Source of the DNA: Pagrus major
Lineage: Eukaryota > Chordata > Actinopteri > Spariformes > Sparidae
Assembly (NCBI RefSeq): GCF_040436345.1
Contig: NC_133215.1
Location: 18,483,306-18,547,305 of the forward strand
DNA length: 64,000 nt
Reading direction: 5' to 3'
How positions within the stretch are numbered: position 1 is the first letter of the stretch; each line of letters opens with the position of its first letter. The position numbers were made by a program, and so were the translations under genes. The notes under the pieces are model-generated. The model was given only the letters and a program-made list of their open reading frames with translations. It did no database searches and had not been told where the DNA came from. Positions 36,367-48,541 of the stretch are shown piece after piece.

Positions 36367-36640
36367 AGGTGCAATATGTAAGATTTACAGTTTAAAACAT
36401 TCAAAAATGAACTGAAATTATCAACAGAATGTGAAGAAATAACAGTTTTGACGTTAAGTCAAAGACACCAGCACTCTTCCCCCCTGCTCGGTGCTCTAAG
36501 TCTGCTAATTAGAGTCTGCTACTATGACCACTAGCTGCTTACGAGCTAAAGGCGGCTACAGTTAGCCGCAGTTTCACTGTGGTGAAATGCTGCCCCCTAT
36601 TTGCTTGGAGAATTTATTTGACAGGTGGCCAATTGCACCT
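36367..36640. mobile_element. MITE, AGGTGCAAT family, with TTAA target duplication
   Basis: The ends are inverted repeats (AGGTGCAAT at 36367, ATTGCACCT ending 36640), flanked on both sides by TTAA (36363-36366 and 36641-36644). TTAA duplication is typical of piggyBac- and Kolobok-type elements. The inside includes GCGGCTACAGTTAGCCGCAG and has no coding frame. Confidence 0.8.
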
Positions 36641-36702
36641 TTAAAAATGGCATAAACATAAACTTAAGGCCTTGCCTACATTTTATACTTATTTAATTAA
36701 CA

Positions 36703-37425
36703 TTTGGGTAACACTTTGTATGAAGCCCATGTCTGTAATGCATAATAACACATTATGAACAGACTTTTAATGTGTTACAGTGTACCTATAGTGCTACAGT
36801 CGACTACAAACAGTCGTGGATATACATAAAAATAATCATAACTCATTATGACGCCAATGTCTAAAATTAAAAACAGAATTATGACGCGTTACAGTGAGCC
36901 TATAGTTATAAGCAATCATAAATATTCAGAATGCTTTATAAAAATAATCATAAAACATTATGAAGCATATGATCAATACCTTACAATTGCTGGTCACCTA
37001 CTATTCTTGCCATGGTCATATTAAAATCTCATAGTTGTAATACATTATAATCATTTTATAACACATTATGATCACTATTGTAATGCATTATAATGTGATT
37101 ATAACTTAAGTGGCTATTGGGTGCTTTAAGTAAAATCATGAAATCCCAGTGTTAAAGGTCGATATAATACTTTACAAGCTGGTTATAAGTCACTACAAGT
37201 GAGTACATTGTATGTTGTAAGTAACGTGAAAAAGAAACAGTAATATAAATTATACTGATGTTTATAATGCATTATAGACATTGGTGTGAAAATGAGTTTG
37301 GGTTATTGTTATAAAGAATATTATAACTGACAAAATGGTGCTAAAGGCGCATTATGACACATGTATGTTCATAATTTGTTGAAATGCATTAGAGACATGG
37401 GCTTCATAGAAAGTGTTACCAAAAA
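36703..37425. mobile_element. Non-autonomous DNA element with GTAACACTTT ends
   Basis: The left end (GGGTAACACTTTGTATGAAG, then CCCATGTCTGTAATGCAT) is the imperfect complement of the right end (AAATGCATTAGAGACATGGG, then CTTCATAGAAAGTGTTACC). About 720 bases, AT-rich, full of TTATAA/CATTATAA motifs and without a coding frame. A related end (TTTGGTAACACTTTCTCTGA) is seen near 47642. Confidence 0.7.
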
Positions 37426-38987
37426 TGGCAGCAAAACGTGCACCCATTCACAGTAGAGTGTTATCATAGAAAAAGTACATGCCAGTGTTACTACTGTAGA
37501 CATGGAGGGTGCAACATCACATGCAGGCTTTAAAGAATGGCAGTAATGGAAAGAGACGTCAAATTCTACCTAATTTTAAAGAGAAATCTTTTAGTCACAT
37601 AAAGGAAACATGATAAGGGATGTGTAATAGAGGAGGTTGACGGGTTACAGGCTGCTGGTCAAAGCAATTTATTTTGTTGAGGGAGTGCTTTAAATGGAAA
37701 AGGCTGTTAGTGATGAAAATGTCTCATTCCACTGATGGCCAGATAACACTGTAGTGTCTAGAAAGAACCACAAAGACAGCCCGGCAGCCTTTCTCCCAAA
37801 ACAAATCTCCCACGGGACAAATAAATGAATCTTGAATCTTGAAATCAAGAAGTACTTTGTGTGTGAGCATTTGATTTCTTTTCAACCAACTCTACAGTGC
37901 AATTCAGGCTTTTATTTAAAAAAAACCCCTAAATACTCTTCTGAATCCTTCCTGTGTCTAACTGCTCCCTCTCCTGGCCTCTTTTACTCCTTTACCATCT
38001 GCAGTGGGTGGATCCACGAGTGACAGCTGCGCCGCGATTGGCTGCTCCAGGAGGAGGCTGCCATGACACAGTGGATGCTGCACAGAATCAGTTCCACAGC
38101 ATCAGCAGGCAGCAGACCTCCATCCTCCTCGTTATCCCTCTCTCTCCTTCTCTTTTTTCTTCTCCTTTGCCTCTCGTCCTCTCACCACCACCCTTGCTCT
38201 CTCTTCTCTCTCCCTCCTCCTCTCCCTCCGACAGACAGACGGGCAGGACTAGAAGCAGCAGCAGCAGGCGGACTGGTAGGTGTGCTGAGGCCTGTCTCCC
38301 TCCTGCAGCACAGGCAAGACATCGCGTTCTCCTCTGATCTCCGTCAAGGACTATCTATTAGAGAAGTGTGTGTGTGTGTGTGCGTGTGCATGGGAGAGCG
38401 GGGATCCGGAAAGTAGGCAGAGAGGACTACCACACCTTGGGAGCGTTTACTGCCACTGCCGGGACTGCACAGGGTGAATGTTGCTGACATTTTCATACTC
38501 ACGTCCTCTTCATCATGTTCTTGTCACTGTGTGAATACAGACGGATGTATATTCTCTGCTGCTCTGCTGGAGCTGTTTGTTGTTTTTCCTCCACTCCACA
38601 GCTCTGGGATCTGCTTCAGCGTTGACTAGGCCTCTGCACACGTGTGTCTTTGCTAATGAGTGTGTTGAATGTCTAACAAAGGTCACACCATTTGGCAACG
38701 CTGTCTGCATGTTTTGTCATCCTGCCTAATGACGCCCCTCCTCTTTTCTCTCTCCAAACTTCCCCACCAGCCCTTCCATCCACCTCACATCTTCTACCTC
38801 ACCACCTCTCTATCCTCCTCCATCTTCTCTCTCTCTACTCCCTCTCCTTTTCCTCTCCCTCAAAACCCTCTTTCTCCTCCGTCTACCCCCTCCTCTCCAT
38901 CTCCTCCTCTTTCACGCCTCTTCTCCTTCCGGCCGGCTGGTTTCCCAGGATGCCTTGTTCCAGGCCGCTCCGCTAGGCCCTAGCAGC

Positions 38988-39095
38988 ATGGGCGGAGCCT
39001 GGGTGGGGAGAGAGAGCACGGATTGGACCCTTCCCCTCAGGACGGGCGCGCTGGCGGGTCACCCTCCCTCGGCTTCAGATGGGCGAGGACGCTGA
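38988..39095 (+). promoter_or_regulatory. Upstream ORF overlapping the ppp2r2c start
   Basis: An ATG at 38988 opens 35 codons (begins MGGAWVGREST) and stops at TGA 39093-39095, 15 bases past the ppp2r2c ATG in another reading frame. If the transcript includes this sequence, initiation here would reduce translation from the main start. The sequence just before the main ATG (CCCTCGGCTTCAG|ATG) could instead be a splice acceptor, and then this upstream frame would not be in the mRNA. Confidence 0.4.
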
Positions 39096-40657
39096 GAGCC
39101 CCAAAATCAACCACACCTTCCTGCGAGACTACGTCACTGAAGGTAGGGCAGACGGCGTGTCGTCAATGGGTCTGTGGTGTCAGATAACAGGCTGGTATGA
39201 TTGAATGGATTCATTTTAGCTTCATGGGTGCATTATCGCTGCACTGCTGGGTATATGGAACGGATGTTGACATTAATCACTCCATGACTGACTGAATGCT
39301 CACTGAGAGGCACTGCATTGTTGGGCCTGTTTTTTTTAGATATGATAATGACATCGTGCTCTTCTATGATAGATAAATGTTCGATTTTCTGGTTTGTGGT
39401 CCAAGGAGCAGAAGGTAGCAGAAACAATATTTGGTTGATAGTTTCTTGTCCCGATGAGAATTTATCCAGGCATCATGAGTAAGAGATATTCTGGCTCCAT
39501 TGAACAGGAAGCTTTGCATTGATTCAGTATTCTTCTCTGCCCCTCATTTTTTCTGTTCCTACTTAATTTCCTCTCTATTCTATCATCTCATTTCTTCTCT
39601 CTTTTATTCTACCCATTGTCCTGCTTGATTGCCTCATATTTTCCCGTCTTCCTCAGCTGATGTCATCTCTACGGTGGAGTTTAACCAGACGGGGGACCTG
39701 CTGGCCACTGGGGATAAAGGTGGCCGAGTGGTCATCTTCCAGAGAGAGACAGAGGTCGGTTTTAACATGTTAGACTTGAAACAATCACCTTAATCTATAC
39801 CCAGGATATTCACAAAACACTCCACATTCTTTGCATCCTAAAACGCTGTTTATCCTTTACCTTTTGCCCTGGACAGCCTAAAGGGGAGTCAGAGGAGGTG
39901 GGGGAGACGGGGGACTCTGGGGAGTACAATGTCTATAGCACGTTCCAGAGCCACGAGCCGGACTTTGACTACCTGAAGAGTCTGGAGATTGAAGAGAAAA
40001 TCAACAAGATCAGATGGCTGCCACAGCAGAACGCAGCACACTTCCTCCTCTCCACCAATGGTGAGAAACCAGTGACAACTGTGAATGTGCATGGATTTTG
40101 ATTGATATTAGAAATGACATTTGTACGACCCAGCTCCGGTTCGCAGCATCATGCCAGCCTGGCTTCGTCTTCTATTACCAGGGTGGGGTAATATTACATC
40201 AAGCCAGTCATTGGAGCCACATGTGGGTGCAGTAGTGGCCCTGACCTCCCAGTGTGAAAACCACAGAATCTATTCTGTGGTTTAATTATAGTCCTGTCAT
40301 AAGCCTTAATTGCCCCGAAATCTGTTAAATAGGGATGATATTTTAAAAACGTGGCTTAGTTTACAAAAAAAGTACAATTTTCAACTACACTGAAGAAAAC
40401 TGGTCAGGGATCAGATCTCTTCTCCACTGGACTGTTGAAGTTTACTTGTTGAAGGCACTTACTGTCAGATCTCTTTGCACTTTATCAGCTTCACGTGATG
40501 TGCAAATCTCTCTGCCTGTCACAGATAAGACCATTAAACTGTGGAAGGTGAGTGAGAGAGACAAGAGGCCAGAAGGATACAACCTGAAAGATGAGGAGGG
40601 ACGGCTCAAGGACATCTCTACCATCACCTCTCTGCAGGTGCGCACACAGAAAACACA

Positions 40658-40698
<41 letters not shown>

Positions 40699-43600
40699 TG
40701 GAAGCCTGCACATGCACACCTTCATTTTGGTCAGTCACATACGGTCTGTATCAAGTTGACGTTCGATTGGCAAGCCCAGCGTTGATGATAGCCCCCTCAT
40801 ATGATCCCTGACTCTCAAGTCCTCTATTTCTGTCCTTTATGTCTTCCTTGTTCCCTCTTTGATTTCTCCTCACCCTCTTTGTATCTAAGGTGCCCGTGCT
40901 GAAGCCGACAGACCTGATGGTAGAGGTTCGACCCAGGCGAGTCTTCTCCAACGGACATACCTACCATGTCAACTCCATCTCGGTCAACAGCGACGGGGAG
41001 ACCTACCTGTCTGCTGATGACCTCCGCATCAATATGTGGCACCTGGGCATCACGGACCGGAGCTTCAGTATCCTTCTTAACTTGCTTTGTTTATATCACA
41101 CACATTTCCTTTCATTTCACATCATCCTCTGCTTCTTATGACTCAATAGCTCGCCTCTGATTCTTTGTTTGTAACATAACCTTTTACTGGAGGAGGTGAC
41201 TCATGTTACACAGGGTATGAAATTCCCTGAGCAAAACAGATCTTTGCAGCTATCTTTTTCACTGTTATGAAAGTAAAAGCATGTGTCATCACAACTAATT
41301 CTGCAGGAGCAAAGAGAAAATTATGTTTGGATGTTATCTAATTTCAGGACCAAAATAAGAAAAGAGAAGAAGATGTGTTGCAGGAAGTGCTTATTAAAGT
41401 TAAAGTAGTTTAATAAGTCAATAGTATTTTTGGCTTCAGTTCACTTCTATTTAAATCATTCTCCGAACCTAAACCGAATGCTTATTACAATGCTTATAGG
41501 TGCAATATGTAAGACTTTAGTTGAAACATTAAACAAATAATGTATGTACTGTGTTCCAGTGATATCTACTGAAGTTAGCATGCTAACCAGCTAACCCCGG
41601 TCTGTTTTAGCTTCCCCTGTGCTCCTAGCTCCCAGTCCGGACCGCCAGCTGCATGGCTGAGCTAACTAGCTGACAGCAGCTACAGTTAGCAGCATTTAGC
41701 GGTTACTCTAGTGATGTGCTGCCTGCTATTTGTTTTGAGTACGAATTTAACAAGTGGCCAGTTCTTACATACTGCACCTTTAAAGGATAATCATGTTTCA
41801 GTTGGAGCAAAATAACATATTTTATCAGTGAATCTTTGCGTGAAAGCGAACAGTTAAAACAAGGGAGCACAAAATCATATGTATGTTAATGTGGGTGACA
41901 TGATCATATGTGTTCATGTGCCAAAATATATCTACATGTTTTCCAGCGCCCTCTGAAGCAGATTCACATGTGCTGTATTGTACATGCACATGTCATGCTG
42001 CTGCAAGGAAATAGCTACTTTTGAATTCTTGAAATCTGTTATTCATAGGCTGTATTCAGTGCCATCTACTATTACTACCACTCTAAACAGCAAAAGCATC
42101 TGTGTAGATCCGTGCCTCAAACAAACCTCTCACACACTCAACTCCACCTCTTGAAATATACATACAGCTGAAATATACTTTACATTCCTGCTCATCTGAA
42201 TTCACCCTGGATCTATATTTAATCTAAACAGAATATGCATGACTATGTTTGGATTTATGTTTCAATTAGAGCGCCATGTATCGCCTCGGAGCACGTGTGT
42301 TCAGCGCAGGCTCTAGCGTGTTGTACTGGGGCGCGTTTGGTGATTTCCCATTCAAATGGAAGCTGACCTAGAAAATCATAGAGGCATCTATGGAAGAAGA
42401 GTTTAAATAATTCAGTCAGCAGTACACTTTCTACTGAACCACACAGGACTACCACAAATAGAACAGAGAGAGGAGCACAGTGTGCATGCATATTTGGGGT
42501 TGGTTATTGGGAGAGCCATTTTTGGGTTGTGATTATGGATTGAGGTGCACAGAGAGTACGAAAAAAAGAAACAGAAAAATTAAAAATCTGCATAGTCATC
42601 ATACTTTGCCATCTCTGTGGTGTTGAATCCTTAACAGAGCTTTTTCTCAGATATTGTTGACATCAAACCAGCCAACATGGAGGATCTGACGGAGGTGATA
42701 ACAGCAGCAGAGTTCCACCCTCACCACTGCCACTTGTTTGTGTACAGCAGCAGCAAGGGCACCCTGCGCCTCTGTGACATGAGAGCCTCCGCACTCTGTG
42801 ACAAACACACCAAACGTGAGCATGTTGTTGAGATTACAGCTCTCATTGGAGTGATACAATTTTGTCACATCATCATGTTTGTGAATATACGGGAAAAAAA
42901 TACACCTTACCAATCTGTCATTATCAGTGTTCGAGGAGCCTGAGGATCCTGGGAGCCGGTCCTTCTTCTCAGAGATCATTTCCTCTGTGTCGGACGTCAA
43001 GTTCAGCCACAGTGGACGCTACCTGCTGACCAGAGACTACCTCACCGCCAAGGTGTGGGACCTGAACATGGACAAGGGCCCCGTGGAGACATACCAGGTA
43101 AAGTAGCACATCTGTGTCCCTCCCATGTGCCAGTTATATCTGTATTACCTGTGCTGATTGAATGTATGCCGACCAATGGTGTTTGTTGTGTCTGTTTTAT
43201 TTTGAGGAGTCATTTGCTTAACTGACAGAAACTTCATCTTCAACAATACTCAATAGCTGATTAGTGGTTATCAAAATAAAATATCACTGTAATTTATATA
43301 TTTATATCACTGTAAATTCAATATCTTTGGGTTTTGAAACAAAAATAATATTTTTTGGACACTTTGAGCTTTGAAAAATTGTTCAGACATGGAAATAATC
43401 GGGAAATGAATCAATAATGCAAACAATTGTTAGTTGCAGCCTTAGATTATTGACCTGAGCAGTCAGATATGCTGCGTTTCTCATGTTTGGTATTACAGCT
43501 ACAAAGGCTGTATATTATCTACGAGAGGAGAGTGGGAGGAATATGACATGCAGCCAGAATCTGAACACATGCAGTTTGTTGTAGATGCTGTGCTCTGCAT

Positions 43601-44341
43601 GTGGTCGATCCACTAGAGCACCATGTATAATTCTGAACCTACCCCATAAACTAAGCCTGACTGTCTGCATGATTCCCAGGTCCACGAGTACCTAAGAAGT
43701 AAGCTGTGCTCCCTCTATGAAAACGACTGCATCTTCGACAAGTTCGAGTGTGTTTGGAACAGCTCAGACAGGTAAGTGGTCGAGATAAAAAAGAGAAAAG
43801 GATGGACAAACAGCATATTTAAGTCCTTGTAAAAAGCAAAGGAGGAGGAGTGTGTCAGTGTGTTTCTGCTAACAGTGATTCCCTAAATGCTCTGCCTCTG
43901 CCATTACCCGACATTTAAATCAATCCTGCAGACAAGCTTTGCAGACATCCAATCAATCCCTGTGCCTTCTGTTTTGTTTTCCTCGCTTCCCTGAACCTCG
44001 CTTTTCCTCCAATATCTCATTATGTCCATCTCTTCTCTTCCCTCAGCGTCATCATGACAGGGGCATACAACAGCTTCTTTCGGATGTTTGACAGGGAGAC
44101 GGGGCGAGGCGTTACCCTGGAAGCATGGAGGGAAAGCAGCAAGCCTCGGGCTGTGCTGCGGACCCGGCGAGTATACACTGGTGGTAAGCGTCGCCGTGGA
44201 GACGTGGGCGTTGATAGCCTGGACTTTACCAAGAAAATCCTGCACATGGCTTGGCATCCATCTGAGAATATCATCGCCATAGCAGCCACCAACAACCTGT
44301 ACATCTTCCAGGATCGTGTCAACCCTGATCACACACAGTGA
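39079..44341 (+). CDS. ppp2r2c: PP2A regulatory subunit B55 gamma (PPP2R2C)
   Basis: B55 subunits are seven-bladed WD40 propellers that direct the PP2A A-C core to substrates; the gamma form is mainly neuronal in mammals. Nine coding exons: 39079-39142, 39657-39754, 39877-40060, 40525-40637, 40890-41067, 42651-42815, 42928-43097, 43680-43771, 44047-44341. Phases agree and give 452 residues (human 447). The N-terminus ([17 protein letters not shown]) matches the gamma isoform (MGEDTDTRKINHSFLRD) rather than alpha, beta or delta. Family landmarks such as [48 protein letters not shown] and NLYIFQD are intact. The difference from human is mainly an insertion ([16 protein letters not shown]) in the loop before the YNVYSTFQ motif. 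The exon 5 donor, TTCA|GTATCC, is off-consensus but is the only one keeping phase. It is transcribed divergently from the PDE5-like gene and converges on wfs1. Confidence 0.96.
40661..40695. repeat. CA microsatellite just inside intron 4 of ppp2r2c
   Basis: A CA run begins about 23 bases after the exon 4 donor (CTGCAG|GTGCGC at 40637/40638), and the bases between are themselves A/C-rich. Confidence 0.95.
41498..41779. mobile_element. MITE, AGGTGCAAT family, in intron 5 of ppp2r2c
   Basis: Begins AGGTGCAATATGTAAGAC and ends TACTGCACCT with TTAA on the right and TTAT on the left. The inside matches the copy at 36367 (CAGCTACAGTTAGCAGC). No coding frame. Confidence 0.75.
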
Positions 44342-47300
44342 CAGATGTATGGATAGCGGCAGACACAGTGCTTTTATCAGCTGTCACAGACAGTGACCCA
44401 AATATATTTGGATGTCTTAGAGAAGGCATGTGGAGTGGACGGCCTACATGAGAAGTCAAAGCCAAGCTGTTTCAAAAAGCATGCTGAGATGCAATATCTG
44501 TTTGTGTTGATAAAAGATCGGATTCGTGATAAAATGACTGTTAATTCATTTGATCCCCAAGGAAGGTGTATAATCATTTCTGTTTTAACACTTATATGAA
44601 CTGACGTCTCCAGCACCCATCAGGACATGTTTTTGGTCCCACTACTCCCACTTTTTGAAAATGTTTGTGTAACTGTCCCACTGTAGTGGCAGGAAAAGAG
44701 GTGCGGGGACACCTCTCCATCTGCATTGACTCAGTGCTGTTGACCACACAATGTTGCACTTAAAACACAAAAGGCCGAAGATGCACGATGGGAAGCAACA
44801 GAGAAGGAATGATTGAGACGCTAAGATTGCAGATTCCCACTGACAGTGCATCTAAAACTAAGCATTTTTTTCACAATTGTGGAACATTATGAGCGGTGTT
44901 ATTGTACAGCTCTTCACAGCAACATCCTCAACCATTTTTTTTTTCTCTCTATCGAGTGACAACAGCAGCTGAACCTCTCCTACAGAGCAGTGCTCTTGGA
45001 GATTGCACGCATAAACGACCCATAATCTTTGCCCTATTCACTTTGCAATAACAGCACTAAGAAAAACACAGTGCAGCAGTATTCCTGCTTTGAAACATGA
45101 GTTCTTCTTCTACAGGTATACACTCTTTGTACTGTTTGCTGTAAATATTCTATGTTCTTTCTTTTTTAAGGCGGTACCAATTTTGGTTCCAGAGAGCTAA
45201 AAGATGCATTTTGTCTAGTACACTGCAGATGAATCATGGGATCTCATGTATAGAGAGGCTGCCGAATCACACTATTACAGTTAAAGACTAAATGCGGGCA
45301 AGTATTGCTGGCTGTAGAGATAGGGTAAGGGGTGAGTTGTGCACAAACCAGCTGTTTTGTCATGTGTAGTAAGCTTTGATTGCTGTATTAAGGCCATTTT
45401 CTTGTCTAAAGTCTACATACAGATGAGGTAAATTACTGAAAATGAGAGTGGCCATATGTTCAAGCTGAGCTCCCTCACATATGTTCAATTTGAAGCTGAT
45501 TGGTGATTAAATCTAACATAGACTAAAGTTTAATTTGCGTTAAGTGTTATGCTAATTTAAAATGAGCGGTGTTCATTTTATAACGCATAAGCACATATTG
45601 AAGAAGTATCTTACAATCAAGAAAAACAGATGGAATTTAAGCACATTGTTCACAAATGAGGCCCATGATTCAGATAATCAAAGTCTTGCTGAGTATGTTT
45701 GTGTCCAGTGTATTTGGAGGTCAGAGGTCATCATCAGTGCAATAGCTCATTATGTACATTGCTGAAATGTCTTTAGCATTAAAACAATAATATCATGTGA
45801 ATTTATCATATCACAGGTTCTAAATGTCATCATACCATATACCTCACAGTGCCACATGCTACTCTGGGGAGCGACCCTGAAAAACCAGGATGTACAGCAG
45901 TAAGGTGATATCTGTGTTGGACTGAATCGCGCGACTTGGTCAAGATTTGATTGTTTACAGTGAAGTGCTTTGTTTTCAAGTGACCTTGGCCCTGATGGGA
46001 ATTATTGCAAGTGTTTCAGACGTGTACTGTAGCAGGCAGAGTTGATGCAAAGTGACAGAAAGTGTCAAGTTCCTTTGCACTTTTTCAAAATCTGACAAGT
46101 ACTCAACAACAGTTTCACTGTGTAAACCTCAAACTCCCAAGAAAAGAAGAAACTTGTTAATATATATGTTCCACTTGTCTGCTCTCTTCTCACTTTTCAC
46201 CTCATTTTGGTTTCAAAATCACTGTTCACAGACATTTGCGTTGCAGCTTGTGGGCTACTACTGTGTTTCCGTCTTCACTGTCTGCCAGTGTCGTTGAATG
46301 CAGACATGGTCTTGCACTGATTTGTTTAACAAGGTGTACAAAACACAGCAGAATACAAAATGACAACCCACAAGAAAATGGTTTTCATAGTGACAGGCCA
46401 CCTTGAGCATTATGTAAGTCTTGGGGCTCAGTCGTCTCACACTGGGCTGTAGTTTAGAGCAGGTCAGTTGTAATCTCATCATAACCACCACCACCACGTA
46501 CAACCAGTGAGAGGATTTGTGTTCAGGAGCACAGCAGCAGCAGCATGTTGCCATTACTCAATGCTACTAGCGTGTATATCTATCATACTTTAAAAAAAGA
46601 CAAATCTAACAATACAGAAAACATAACTCAAATGAGGTGAATGAAAGGAATGTGCATTAATAAAATAATGTGAAATCGGACAATTTGCTGCCTGGATTCA
46701 TTTATGTCTGTGTCCGTGTTGTGCCGGCCTGGACCCTCACCAGTATGCTCTCAGAACCAACAGATCCGCAGACGATGCCATGTCCACTGCCCTTCAATCA
46801 GTCTTCACACACATTGAAAATAACAACAGCTACATCAAAAGGCTGTTTGTTGACTTCAGCTCAGCATTCAATACAATCTCACCCATATACAATAAAAAGG
46901 TCAATAACAAGCCAAAAGCTGTATTGTTTGAAAGACAAGCACTTTAATAATCATTGCATGCTTCCATAAACTCATCACTGAATAAAGAAGGTGCTCTAAT
47001 TCACAGTATGCAGGCTCCACATCCACGATTGTTATTCACAGGTAAGTATTGTTACAATTTGACAGTGTTCACATATAAGGCTTTTCATGCAAAAGTGACA
47101 AATAGCAAAGACAAATTGTAATTATAAATGTGACGAAAATAATGACACCGAGGCAATGTAAAGGCACTCTGTGCTGTGAAGCTAAACAAATCATTGCAAA
47201 TATTCCCACTACCGACACTACTTCTATGGAATGAACACTGTTCAATGTTTTCTTGGTGTGTCTACAGTCAAAGATAACACCAAGAATAAACTCTAGGAAT

Positions 47301-48541
47301 TAATGCACTTAATTAGTTTTCATTTGACTTTAGTTTCTCAGACTATGAAGACTAGTGATGTTTATACATATATATATAAAAAATCACATTTTATAAGTCA
47401 TCCCTCTCATAAATAGTGACATCTTTGGCATTTTGGTGTGTGAGTGTGAGATACAAGCCATGAAACAGCTGCATTATTTTACTATAAACAGCCTCACTGC
47501 AAACATAACAATCGAATCAGTGTTTTATGTTGGCTTTCCAACATAAATATTATATACTGTATATTTCATTAATTAAAATAAGACGAGAATGTTTTAAGAC
47601 CACAAAGCAAGACAATCATGGCTAACAGAGCAAGAAATATATTTGGTAACACTTTCTCTGACGATCAAATCTGTAGTTTGTTATGGGGGCATTCATAGTA
47701 AATCATAATGCATTAAAAATGCAAAGATAGTCATAATTTATTATAAGCCCTATCACTGAACCTCTAGTTTATAACTAATTAGGAGCATCTATAAGACACT
47801 TGAATGTATAATTAATTAAGACTCACATCTTCAGTGTTTTATGGCTGTTGATATAGAACACATCATGAGTACAGTCATAAAGCATTACAAATGCACTAGA
47901 AATCCCCATGAATGAATAGTGTTACAGTATATTCTACCACATAGCCAATGTAATGGACACATATAAATAGGTCAATGTACATTTAAAATGTTATATACAC
48001 ACAAATGTACACACATATCGTACATGCAATCATCCCCATACGCTTAAGAAGTTCCTTAATACAAAAGCAGCAGCAACACTGCTCTATTAAATAAAAATAT
48101 CATCTGATAATATTTCATTTTCAACAAATGTACAGTATCTCTACTCACTGAGGATCAGTTAGCGCTCACATTAGCTTCCCTGCATATAATCTGGAACCAT
48201 CACATTGCAGGTGTTTGTCCAGTTTTTTGAGAAAATACTGCAAATAAAAACGGGCCGTGATTGTGTCAATAAGTCTCAAGCAAAAAAGTTGGCATCTGAC
48301 TACGACTGAACTGCTTTAGAAATACTTTGTAAACTCATGCACTAACAGGAAGCAGTAAACATATTAAATCATGTCCTAGATTCTATCACCTAAACATGAG
48401 CTGTAGATGAATGTCAGAACAAATTGTAAACAATACTACAAGTTACATTAGTAACATGATCACATCAAAAGAAAAAGGCAGCATGGCTTCCTCAAGAGAT
48501 TCAAGTGAGTCATTACTACTTCTGCTTCACTGTCTTTCTTC
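44342..48541. other. Convergent 3' region between ppp2r2c and wfs1
   Basis: This is the 3' UTR space of both genes plus repeats. Plus-strand candidates for the ppp2r2c poly(A) signal are ATTAAA at 45778 and AATAAA at 46659 and 46981. For wfs1, minus-strand AATAAA occurs at 47737-47742. A LINE reverse-transcriptase fragment lies at 46741-46890 and a MITE-like end near 47642. No other gene is seen. Confidence 0.45.
46741..46890 (+). mobile_element. Non-LTR retrotransposon (LINE) reverse-transcriptase fragment
   Basis: The plus frame from 46741 reads QYALRTNRSADDAMSTAL, then a spacer with SYIKRLFVDFSSAFNTI. The R.NRS..DA and LF.DFSSAFNTI pattern is typical of Rex1/Babar- and L2-like LINE reverse transcriptases of fish. 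Only about 50 codons remain and no flanking endonuclease or the rest of the polymerase is seen, so it is a dead 5'-truncated or broken relic. Confidence 0.65.

Larger units (their letters stand above)
35269..39078. other. Divergent intergenic region between the PDE5-like gene and ppp2r2c
   Basis: This region should hold both promoters. The first about 70 bases continue the phosphodiesterase frame back to an in-frame TGA, so they are 5' UTR. Repeats fill 35658-36168 (copies A and B), 36367-36640 and 36703-37425. From about 37950 to 39078 the plus strand becomes pyrimidine-rich and then GC-rich, which suits the ppp2r2c start region. A candidate non-coding exon donor (GGACTG|GTAGGT near 38277) is seen but not proved. 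A TG repeat lies at 38366-38389. Confidence 0.5.

Noticed and set aside
37954-38416. Plus-strand frames of 117-127 codons before ppp2r2c
   Set aside because: Composition reflects a CT-rich stretch and a TG repeat; no similarity recognised. The region is more likely promoter or leader.
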